From assembly GCF_036231355.1 (NCBI RefSeq), contig NZ_CP109496.1, forward strand, positions 8,060,001 through 8,124,000: a stretch of DNA of 64,000 nt, read 5' to 3'. Positions 35,480-43,854 of this stretch are shown in pieces. The DNA is from Streptomyces sp. NBC_01431. Its GTDB lineage: Bacteria; Actinomycetota; Actinomycetes; Streptomycetales; Streptomycetaceae. The stretch's first letter is position 1. Each line of letters begins with the position of its first letter. The translations under genes and the position numbers were made by a program. The notes beneath the pieces were generated by a model. It was not told where the DNA came from and searched no databases. It saw only the letters and a list, made by a program, of their open reading frames with translations.

Positions 35480-35668
35480 CGCACCCGGCGTGGACGGGCA
35501 AAGCATCGAAGACTTCGAGAAGGACCTGAGGAAAAACCTCTATAGGGTCTGGAATCGGATGTCCTCGGGCTCGTACTTCCCGCCGCCTGTGCGTGCGGTG
35601 GAGATTTCCCAAGTCAAACGGAGGCGGCACGAGAATGCTCGGCGTTCCCGCTGTCGCCGACCGTGTGG
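35480..35668 (+). pseudogene. group II intron reverse transcriptase/maturase fragment
   Basis: DGQSIEDFEKDLRKNLYRVW and SGSYFPPPVRAVEI, then in the next frame PKSNGGGTRMLGVPAVADRV. This is the RT0/RT1 region of bacterial group II intron proteins. A one-base frameshift lies at about 35610. The catalytic YADD motif and maturase domain are absent because homology stops at about 35668, just before a hairpin. Confidence 0.7.
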
Positions 35669-35675
35669 GTGGCCG

Positions 35676-35724
35676 AAGGGGGTTCCCTGGGCGCCTCCTT
35701 CGAAGGGCACTTGGGAACCCCCTT
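35676..35724. repeat. strong stem-loop with nested palindrome
   Basis: AAGGGGGTTCCC at 35676-35687 pairs perfectly with GGGAACCCCCTT at 35713-35724. Inside the 25-base loop is the palindrome CCTTCGAAGG. It begins where the group II intron RT homology ends. It may be a terminator or the recognition hairpin of a mobile element. Confidence 0.6.
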
Positions 35725-35942
35725 TGGTGCCCGGCACCCGAGGTTGGAGGAAATCCCCTTGTCAGGGCGGTAATCGGCGTGAAAACTGCGCCGTCACAAC
35801 TCTCTTCTCTCCTCCTGTACTTGAAAGAAATATTAGTGGTGGAGGAGATCATCGGGTTGCGGGGCGTCCGGACGCTCGCCCTGGCCGGGCGGGGCCGGCG
35901 CCCGGCCGGTGGCCGGTCGTGGCAGATGGGGGAGCAGCGTTG

Positions 35943-37578
35943 ATGGCGGGGAAGCGGAAGACGAACCCGGCGGGGTCGACGAACAGTTACCGCGGTGACG
36001 TGCTGCGCGTGCTCGGGGCGCTGAAGGTGGCGACGGCTGATCAGATCCAGCGGATCGGGGCCCCGCACCTGACGTTCCGGCACGCCGACAAGCCGACCCT
36101 GTCGAAGGAGAAGCAGGCCCGCACCGCCTCGCACACCGGTGCGCTCTCCGACATGCGCAAGCACGGCTTGTCCGAGAACGGAAGCTGCACCGAGACGGGG
36201 GACTCGCTGCGGAACCTGACCCTCAAGGGCCTTGAGGCCGCCTCCTACGAACTGCGGCGCCCGGCGGGGGAGATGGGCTCCACCGCACGCGGTGCGGGCT
36301 CCAGCGGGGCCTCCCACCCGATGGCCGTCAACGAGACGGTGATCGCGATGCTGCGCCCGAAGCCGAACATGGCCAAGCTCGCCGACGATCCGCCCCACGT
36401 CCAGGCCGCCGCCCAGGCCGCCGTCGACGGACCGGATGGGATCGGCACCATCGCCTCGTTCTGGACCGAGGTTCCGCTGCCCGCCACCGGTACGTAGAAC
36501 GCGCCCGGCAAGGGCGGCGCCCAGGCCGACCTGGTGCTCACCGCACCGCAGGACCAGGTGCCGCTGCTGTTCATCGAGGTCGACAACTGCCATGAGACGC
36601 CGGAGGAGCTCGCCGCCAAGCTGGAGAAGTACGCCCGGTTCTTCAAGCGGCAGGTGAAGGACACCGACGGCAAGGAGCGCCCGATGTGGCGCACCCGCTG
36701 GACGGCCCGGGAGACCTGGTCCGGCGACAGGACACACCCGCCCGTCCTGCTGGTGTTCAACCGGATCGGCGAGCGCAACCCCGACCGCACGGTCCCGCGC
36801 CTGCAAGAGAGCTGACCCGGCACCTGTGGGAAGGCGAGCGGCAGAAGGCCGGCCACCATCGCTACGACGGACGGATCCCGATCATCGCGACCAGGCTGAA
36901 CAACTTGCGCCAGCACGGCCCGGCCGGACCGGTCTTCCTCCGCTTCGGCCGCGACCACATGCAGCCGCTCCTGGAGGCGATCGGCAATCCGCGCCGCGAG
37001 GCCGCCGACGCCCGCGAACTTGAAGAGTCCAGGGCCCGCCAGGCGGAGTACCAGGCACAGGTACGGCGGGCAGCGCAGGAGCAGGCGGCGAAGCAGGCGC
37101 CGAGCGCGGGGCCCGCCGTCCCGTCTGCACCGGCTGCGGGGCGAAGTTCACCGACACCCGCTGGGAGGTGGCACAGCCGAAGGACTGGGGAGCCACGAAG
37201 GACTCCCACCCGCACCTGTGCGACAGCTGCAAGCACGCAGCCGTCGCCGACGCCCACGAGGCCGACCGGCAGGAGCTCCCGGAGCCGCTTCCCGAGTGGG
37301 CAGAGCGGAAGCACTTCCTGCGCTACGCCCGTCGTCCCCGCTGCACCGAGTGCAGGGCGGCGTGCACGGACGAGCGGTGGCAGGCGGTGGAGCGCACCGG
37401 CGGGGACGCCCTTCCTCCGGAGCGCCGTCCGACCCTGTGCGGGGACTGCGACCAGCGGCACGAGATCGACTGGGAGCAAACCTGGCCGGGCGCGATCCGC
37501 CAGGACCAGGATCAAGCGCAGGACCAGGCCGTGCCCGAGCAGAAGGCCACCGGCTGGCTCTCACGTCTGCGCCGCTGA
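35943..37578 (+). pseudogene. replication-relaxation family protein with zinc-ribbon tail, broken
   Basis: The start MAGKRKTNPAGSTNSYRGDV and VLGALKVATADQIQRI (winged helix) mark the replication-relaxation family of plasmids and ICEs. TAG at 36495-36497 interrupts the frame, after which the same frame continues QVPLLFIEVDNCHETPEELA. A frameshift near 36805 leads to HLWEGERQKAGHHRYDGRIP, and another near 37140 to a tail with two CxxC pairs (CTGCGAKF; CDSC; CTEC; CGDC). TGATG couples it to a lost upstream gene. At about 540 codons the original was probably intact when acquired. Confidence 0.7.
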
Positions 37579-37661
37579 TCCGAGCAAGCCGCCGGCGGGC
37601 GCGGGCAAGCCCAAGGTCACCCCTCCGTAGTGAAAGGTCAGGTCAGCGGCACCTTGAGCAA

Positions 37662-38206
37662 ATGGACGACATGGCGGACTCTTGGAGACAGGAGGCCGCC
37701 ATGCCGAACAAACGCCCCCGCGGCCCGCAGCCGCACTGGCGCCCCAAGCGGGAGGCCCCGGGTGCTGATCGCGGTCGACGCCGCGCTCGACCGCTACCGC
37801 GACCACTTGCCCGTCTCGCTTCGCCAGCTGTTCTACGTGCTCCTGAGCGACGCCGTGCTGGAGAAGACAGTGCGGATGTGTGAGTACGTCGGCATGGCCC
37901 GTCGCTCCGGCCGGATCCCCTGGGACGTGATCCGCGACGACACCCAGATCGCCGTCGATGTCCCACCCTCCTTCACCGGTCCCGAAGACTTCCGGACGGC
38001 CGTGAACGCGGCGGTCGACGACTACCGCGTCGACCGCCAGGCGGGCCAGCCCGTCCGGCTGGAGCTGTGGTGCGAAACAGTCGGCATGGTCCCCCAACTA
38101 GTGAGGATTGGTGAGGAATTCGGCATCGCCTGCTTCTCCGGCGGTGGCTTCGACGGCCTGGCCGGCAAACACGACGCAGCCGTCCGGGCCATGGAAGGCG
38201 GGACGA
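37662..38206 (+). pseudogene. topoisomerase-VI-A/Toprim-like protein, frameshifted and truncated
   Basis: MPNKRPRGPQPHWRPKRE starts at 37701 after AGGAGG (an in-frame ATG at 37662 is also possible). One frame over, near 37755, VDAALDRYRDHLPVSLRQLF and LWCETVGMVPQLVRI follow. This matches an actinobacterial ICE/phage protein related to the DNA-binding part of topoisomerase VI subunit A. Homology stops at GGFDGLAGKHDAAV, about 38200. It lies just downstream of the replication-relaxation gene. Confidence 0.5.
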
Positions 38207-38294
38207 GAACCCGCATCTTGCACCTTGTTCTCCCTGGCGCTTCGACGCGTGGCAGGACGCTGCGTCTGATCGTGTGACGAGCGGGTTCCGCCCG

Positions 38295-38696
38295 TCAACC
38301 GTTCGACCCAGTGTTGTTGGTGGCGGCGCCACGCTGCCACCAACGAGGCGGGGGCCCCGCGGTGCGCCCGGGATCACGCGTGCTCTCGACGTACAAGGGG
38401 CTGGCAACAACGGCGCGTGTCGTCGCGCGACGTCCGCCCACACTGAAGGGCACCTCCAGGGCAAACGTCACCTTGGCATAGCCGGTGAGGAGGCCAGCGG
38501 CCTGAGGCGGCATCCCCTGGTCGAGTTGATGCAGCAGATTCGACAGTGCCCTGCCCGGATTTTCGCCGTTGCGGGGCAAGTTGCCATACAACAGATCCAT
38601 GAACCCCGGGGGATAGCTTCGGGACACGGAAAGCCCTTCTGTGGTGCTGTCGGCGGAATCGGCACCCGCGAGGTGCTCGGGGGAGCCATGCAGCAC
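38295..38696 (-). other. unidentified protein-like fragment
   Basis: A minus-strand frame has natural composition in its first half (SRSYPPGFMDLLYGNLPRNG; NLLHQLDQGMPPQAAGLLTG) but then becomes Arg/Pro-rich. No start with ribosome binding site and no family recognised. It is cut on the right by an IS3 remnant at about 38720. Confidence 0.3.
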
Positions 38697-38723
38697 AAGT
38701 CGCGGTTTGGGGCCCGTGGCGGA

Positions 38724-39295
38724 CCACCACCATCGCCGACGAAACGGCGCCGGCCACGCCCGACTTGATGGCCCGCGACTTCACCGCGGATGCACCGGGA
38801 CGTAAACTGGTCAGCGATATCACATATGTTCACACCTGGGCTGGGTTTCTGTATCTCGCGACGGTCATTGACTGTCACACCACGGCCGTGGTCGGCTGGG
38901 CGATGGCCGACCACATGAAGACGTCGCTCATATCGGACGCACTCAACATGACGGCACGGAACATCGACCTCGCCGACGGCTGCATATTTCATTCGGATCG
39001 CGGCAGTCAATACACTTCCCGAGAACTCCGGGAGAAACTCGGTTCGTTGGGGCTCAGAGCCTCCGTCGGCCGCACCGGAGTCTGCTGGGACAATGCCATG
39101 GCCGAATCATTTTTCGGGGCCCTGAAGAATGAGCTTGTACATCGAACGTCGTTCCCGACGCGCGCGCACGCTCGCCGGGCAATCGTCCGATACGTCGAGA
39201 TGTTCTACAATCACAAACGCCTCCACTCTGGCCTCGGCTACCGAACCCCCGCAGAAGTGCACGCCGAGTACGAAGAGTTGCAGGCCGCAGCCTAG
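38724..39295 (+). pseudogene. IS3-family transposase OrfB, 5'-truncated
   Basis: From TTTIADETAPATPDLMARDF the frame continues through the DDE core: LVSDITYVHTWAGF, FHSDRGSQYTSREL and AMAESFFGALKNEL, and ends EVHAEYEELQAAA at TAG. It is the last 190 residues of a different IS3 element from that at 33904. The N-terminal third is missing. Confidence 0.85.
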
Positions 39296-39357
39296 AAACC
39301 CCTCAACGCCACTGTCCGAGGAACGCAGGGCGGCTCAATCTCCAGTGCTGTCCACAT

Positions 39358-39520
39358 AGTAGACCCCCTGATCCGTTCCCCCGATGGAATCGGTCACAGC
39401 AGGCCAAATGTTTGGGTCATTGTTGACAGCCGCGTAGCTTGGAGAAATTGACGTGATCTGTAGGGCCGTCGCCACTGTGGCGGCAAGGTAGAGGAAGGAG
39501 CGCTTGTGAGATACCCGCAT
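39358..39520 (-). pseudogene. secreted protein, N-terminal fragment
   Basis: From ATG 39520 there is a clear signal peptide (MRVSHKRSFLYLAATVATAL... PSYA-A) and about 25 mature residues before the frame ends at the IS3 remnant. GC is far below the window average around it (39500-39570), so the fragment is foreign or ancient. Function unknown. Confidence 0.45.
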
Positions 39521-39544
39521 TCTGAAATCCAATTCTATTGATAT

Positions 39545-39778
39545 TTTAGCGTTTTAGGAAGTAGGTGGTTCACTTTTCGGCGCTAGCGACTTCCTGGGGT
39601 GTCGCTCGCCTCATCTCAGTAGGCCCAAGCCCATTCCCACCTGTTCTAAAGCGAGCTTGCGGGAATGATGAACGACTCCAACTCGCCCGGAGGGAAGCTC
39701 TCCCCGAGTTACTGATAATTCGGAGGAATGAAGGAGAGTCGCCGGGAGCGGACTGCGGAGTCCTTGACGACCTTCAGG
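39545..39778. other. AT-rich leader and unassigned DNA
   Basis: AT-rich sequence upstream of the secreted-protein fragment, probably its promoter region on the minus strand, followed by DNA with no recognisable gene up to the IS110 fragment at 39779. Confidence 0.4.
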
Positions 39779-39845
39779 ACACCGCACCCAGGCCATCAAC
39801 CAGCTCAAGGCCCTGCTGGTCAGCGCACCGGCCCAACTGCCGCAG
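39779..39845 (+). pseudogene. IS110-family transposase fragment
   Basis: GHRTQAINQLKALLVSAPAQ is the linker helix typical of IS110-type transposases. It runs in frame into an alcohol dehydrogenase fragment. Only about 22 codons remain. Confidence 0.55.
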
Positions 39846-40496
39846 TCCAATGTCTCGCTGCTGCCGGACGACGTCCCCTTCGCCCAGGCGGCGGCCCTGG
39901 CGGGCAATGGGCCTGTCGCCAGAGCACAACTCGACGCCGGTCATGTCGGCCAGGGCAGCAACGTGCTGGTGATCGGTGCGGCGGGGCCGCTCGGTGCGAC
40001 CGCCGCGTCGCTCACCGGTTTTCGCGGGGCCCATGTCATCGGTGTCGACCGGCTGAGCGTCAAACCGGGCTGCATGGAGGGCCTGCCACTGCGAGCGGCC
40101 CTCGACGGTGACGCGGAGGACCTCGCCGACGCCATTCGCGAGGTGACCAGCGGGTGGGGTGTCGACTGCGTCATCGACAACCTCGGTATCCCGGCGGTCT
40201 GGCACAAGTACCGCGAAACACTGGCTGACATGGGCCGGATAGTCGTGTCCGGAGCGATTTCGCACGAGCCGCTGCCCATGTCGTTGCTGCCCTTCTACCT
40301 CCACAGCCAATCGCTCATCGGCGTCCGCACCGGCAATCGCACGGAGATCACCGCCTTGTGGCGGGACGTGGCGGACGGCTTCCGTATCCCGGAGGCATTC
40401 GTGGATGCCAGGCCATGGGAAACCGTGGGTGATGCCCATCGTGCTGTCGAGGCGGGGGTCTCCCGAGGCCAGGCGGTGCTCGAAGTGGGGGACTGA
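39846..40496 (+). pseudogene. zinc-type (MDR) alcohol dehydrogenase, N-terminal half missing
   Basis: SNVSLLPDDVPFAQAAALAG (domain junction), VLVIGAAGPLGATAASLTGF (Rossmann loop) and VDCVIDNLGIPAVWHKYRET are the cofactor-binding half of a medium-chain dehydrogenase. The zinc-binding N-terminal 130 residues are missing, replaced by an IS110 scrap. The frame is open from the junction to TGA 40494-40496. Confidence 0.75.
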
Positions 40497-40582
40497 CTGG
40501 GCAGTGGCCAGGTCTGAGCTCTTTCGGCCAGGCGGGCGAACACGGGCGCGGGCGCACACATCTGGCCCCCGGACCGGGAAGA

Positions 40583-40645
40583 CAGTCAAGCAGTCAAGCA
40601 GTCACCCAGTCACCCAGTCACCCAGTCACCCAGTCACCCAGTCAC
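40583..40645. repeat. 8-bp tandem repeat, about 8 copies
   Basis: Two copies of CAGTCAAG are followed by six of CAGTCACC (the last incomplete), head to tail without gaps. The array lies 42 bp upstream of the DUF1259 lipoprotein start, so copy number could affect its promoter or leader. It is too short-period for CRISPR. Confidence 0.9.
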
Positions 40646-40687
40646 GTGGGCGTAGGCGGGGGCGCTTACCTGGACGAAAAGGTTCCC

Positions 40688-41698
40688 ATGTCTGCCACCC
40701 GACGCAGGCGCACCGGCGCGCCGTCAGTCCTGAGCGCGATGGCCGCGCTCACCGCATCCGCCCTCGCCCTGACCGGTTGCGGTGCCCCCGTCGGGCACCG
40801 CGCCGGCGGCCATACGGGAGCCCCGGGCGGCGCCCATTGCCCCCAGCCGCAGCGCCCGATCGCCACGACGGACGCCGACTGGCAACCGGTCGCCAAGGCG
40901 ATGGGGCGCACCGGCGCGCTGCGGGAGAAGGTGGTCTTCGGGATCTCGCTGCCCCGCAGGGATCTGACGGTCACCAGTCGGGGAGTGGACATCGGGGCGT
41001 CGCTCGCGCTCAACGGCAGCGCGGACTTCGCCCGGTACTGCGACGGCACCATGCTCATGGGCGACCTGGTACTCACTGAGGACGAACTGCCCAGGGCCAC
41101 CGAAGCCCTTCAGGAGGCGGGCATCGAGCAGACCGCCCTCCACAAGCACCTGCCCGACCAGTCGCCCCCCATCTGGTGGACGCACTTTCACGCCATGGGT
41201 GACCCGGTCACCCTCGCCCGCAAACTCAAGACGGTGCTGGAAGTCAGCGGTGACCCCATCGCGGTGCCGGCGCCGCCCCAGACTGAGCCCATCGAGCTGG
41301 ACACCGACGGGATCGACGAGGCGCTGGGCCGCAAGGGCATCGCCGAAGGCCGGACTTACAAGTTCTTCCTCGGCCGCGCGGAGACCATCACCTCACACGG
41401 CCATGTGCTGCCCGCACCCATCGGTGTCGACACGGTGATCAAGTTCCAGGCCCTGGGGGACGAGCAGGCCGCGGTCACCGGCGACGTTGTGATGACAGCA
41501 AGTGAAGTGCAGAACGTCATCCGGGCCCTGCACAAGGGTGACTTCGAAATCGTCGAGCTGCACAACCACATGCTGGATGACCAGCCCCGCCTGTTCTACG
41601 TGCACTACTGGGGAATCGGGGACGGCGTCGAGCTCGCCGAGGACCTGCGCCCGGCCCTGGACGCCACCAACCTGGCGCGGCCCGCCCCGGCGTCATGA
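40688..41698 (+). CDS. LppY/LpqO-family (DUF1259) lipoprotein
   Basis: A 336-residue predicted lipoprotein: Arg-rich n-region, hydrophobic core and lipobox LALTG-C near residue 32. The mature part has two DUF1259 repeats, with HKHLPDQSPPIWWTHFHAMG in the first and HNHMLDDQPRLFYVHYWGIG in the second; the paired His residues could bind metal. This is the LppY/LpqO family of mycobacteria and Streptomyces, function unknown. ATG 40688 is preferred over the upstream frame because it begins the signal peptide. Confidence 0.88.
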   Translation: MSATRRRRTGAPSVLSAMAALTASALALTGCGAPVGHRAGGHTGAPGGAHCPQPQRPIATTDADWQPVAKAMGRTGALREKVVFGISLPRRDLTVTSRGVDIGASLALNGSADFARYCDGTMLMGDLVLTEDELPRATEALQEAGIEQTALHKHLPDQSPPIWWTHFHAMGDPVTLARKLKTVLEVSGDPIAVPAPPQTEPIELDTDGIDEALGRKGIAEGRTYKFFLGRAETITSHGHVLPAPIGVDTVIKFQALGDEQAAVTGDVVMTASEVQNVIRALHKGDFEIVELHNHMLDDQPRLFYVHYWGIGDGVELAEDLRPALDATNLARPAPAS

Positions 41699-41987
41699 CC
41701 GACGCCGACGATGGACGGGTGGTTGGTGCTGGGTGTGACAGCAATTGCTCTTGAGATGAACGCCTGCCCGGGCAGCACATGGTGGCCTGGGCACCGCGTG
41801 GTCTCTCCTGGCTGCGCCCGGCTCGTCTCCGCTTTAGAAGCTGATGATCTGCAGAGGGAGGTACAGGCTCATGTACACACTCGATCGGGTTGATCTTGGG
41901 CGTGTCGTACACGTGTCGTGAGTAGGGGGATTCGGTGCGGGACAGCCATCGCGGGAGGTGAGAGGAGGCGAAAGGTGTCCCGTCTCG
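41699..41987. other. intergenic DNA, nothing certain
   Basis: No gene is supported. The last 50 bp hold a purine-rich AGAGGAGG and the leader of the istA fragment. A short minus-strand stretch near 41880-41920 (YDTPKINPIE) looks protein-like but is unidentified. Confidence 0.4.
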
Positions 41988-42215
41988 ATGATCCTGGACT
42001 CGGAGCGTTGGATGGATCTGCGCCGTTTTCGCGCCCTGCACGAAGCAGGTCTGAGTATCTCCGCGATCGCCCGGGAGACCGGGCTGAACTGGCGGACCGT
42101 GAAGAAGTACGTCGAGGAACCGCCGCCGGTGGTGCCACCGAAGGGGCCGTCACGCAAGGGCTGTCATGGGCAGGTGATCGAGCCGTTCAAACCGGTGATC
42201 GACGCCGGGTCTGTC
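41988..42215 (+). pseudogene. IS21 istA N-terminal fragment, interrupted by ISL3
   Basis: MILDSERWMDLRRFRALHEA and ISAIARETGLNWRTVKKYVE give the HTH of an IS21 IstA transposase, followed by SRKGCHGQVIEPF. It is cut after about 75 residues by the ISL3 element starting at 42224. The rest of istA and its istB are not found on the other side. Confidence 0.75.
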
Positions 42216-42223
42216 CAGTCAAC

Positions 42224-43849
42224 GGCCCTGGCTCACATCCGGTGGTGACGGAGGGTAGAGCTACCCGAGGAGGATGCGGTGGCGCAGGAGGGTGAAGCCT
42301 GCGCGTCCGTGTATCTGGCGCGCGATCCGCTTGGTCTTCGTGTTGACGCCCTCGGTGGGGCCGTTGCTGTACGGAAGTGTGAGTCCGGCGATCACGGCGT
42401 CGAGGTCTCGCTCGAGGCCCCGGGCGAAGGCATGGAGATGGGGTAGATCGGCTGTGCGGACCTGGTTGATCCAGTGCGAAAGCTTGTCGGCGTTTTCTTC
42501 GTGAGGGGTCAGGAGCCGGGCGAAGTCCCGGTTGCTGCAGGCGAGTTGGGTCATTTCGGAGCAAGCGGCGGTGAGCCGGGCCAGAAGGTCGTGATGTTCG
42601 TCCTTGAGGTTGGCGGGCTTGGTCAGCAGCATCCGGGCGAGTCTGCGTGCTGAGATGTGGCTGCGGTCGGTGTCCGCGCGGCCTTGGCTGATGTACTTGT
42701 GCAGGAGGTTGAGACAGCCGGTGAATCCGAGAGTCTTGATCTCTTCGAAGAGGTGCTTGACGGGGACGGCGGGGTCTTCGACGCGGCGTTTGCGCAGGTG
42801 CTCCCGGTAGGGATCGACTAGGCCGGCGCGGTATTTGGGGACGCGGAGCATCCGCTCGGGTCGGTCGGCGCGGGCGTAGCGTTTGACGGTGTTCAGGGCC
42901 AGTTGCAGGCGGCGGGCGCATCGAGTAGGCCCACGCCCTGGTCGAGCAGGCCATGGACCTGGTGCCAGCGTTCCAGGGTGGTCTGGGCGCGGGGCCCGTC
43001 GTAGAGGGGCGCGTCCACGACGGTGGCCCAGCAGCTGCTGTGTGCTTTGACCTCGTTCAGGGCGGCTTCGCATAGGTTGTGCCACAGGTGCCAGCGATCG
43101 CCGACCTGCGTCGCCTCGGGCAGTGCGCGGCGGATGGCCTCGGCGTAGGTGGCCGAGCCATCCCGGCACACGACCTCGACGCCGGGATGGGCGCTCAGCC
43201 ACGCCTCCAGGGTGTCGGCCGTACGGTCGGGCAGCACATCGATCCGCTCATGTGTCTCGGCGTCGATCACCACGGTCGCATAGCGGTGACGCCGGCGCAG
43301 AGCGAAGTCGTCGACACCGATCACGCGGGGCACCCGCCCGGTGGGCAGCGGGATACCCAGCAGCACCCGCAGGGCCGTGTGACGAGACATGCCCACCGCG
43401 AGTATCGCCAGCAAGCGTGCTCCGCCCCGGCCCGCCAACTCTTTGACCACGGCCTTAACTTGCCTGGTCAGACGGGCTGTCCGGCGCTGATATCGCTCCA
43501 GCACCCCCGGTACCTGTTCGCGGAAGGTGTGACGGCAGCCCTGCGTGGGACACACCAGACGCCGCACCCGCACACGGACCACCACCCGTCGCCCATCGAG
43601 TGGAACGTCGGCCACTGTCCGCAGGTGGTAGCCATGCACCCGGGCCGTCTCAGCCCCACACCCCGGGCATACAGCCGGTCCCTCGGGCGTCCGCGCCCGC
43701 ACCCAGATCCGCTCGCCCTCGTCGACCACATCCTCGACAACCAGGGAACCCAGCCCCGAAAACACCGTAGCCACAAGCTCGTTGATATCTCGCACACGAC
43801 ATCAACGAGCCCGCTAACGCTCCGTCACCACCGAATGTGAGCCAGGGCC
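42224..43849 (-). mobile_element. ISL3-family element A
   Basis: The element is 1,626 bp. Its 30-bp inverted repeats (GGCCCTGGCTCACAT...GGTGGTGACGGAG) at 42224-42253 and 43820-43849 differ at one base. It carries one frameshifted transposase gene. The left flank is CAGTCAAC; the right flank begins CAGTC and then enters element B, so an 8-bp target duplication may be partly overwritten. Confidence 0.85.
42261..43795 (-). pseudogene. ISL3-family transposase, frameshifted
   Basis: The first frame (43795-42920) has the zinc-finger CPGCGAETARVHGYH with a second Cys-rich motif and the DDE core entry VIGVDDFALRRRHRYAT and VEVVCRDGSATYAEA. Near 42910 the frame changes to RLQLALNTVKRYARADRP, which continues to DAVIAGLTLPYSNGPTEGVN (catalytic Glu) and the end at 42261. 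One base would restore about 511 residues. It could be inactive or a sequencing error. Confidence 0.85.
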
Positions 43850-43854
43850 CAGTC

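Noticed and set aside
34824..36806. 660-codon minus-strand ORF ending in IS3 OrfA
   Set aside because: Only the last 98 codons are OrfA; the rest lies outside the IS end and is antisense to the replication-relaxation gene.
40583..40645. possible CRISPR array
   Set aside because: The unit is 8 bp with no spacers between copies and there are no cas genes; it is a simple tandem repeat.
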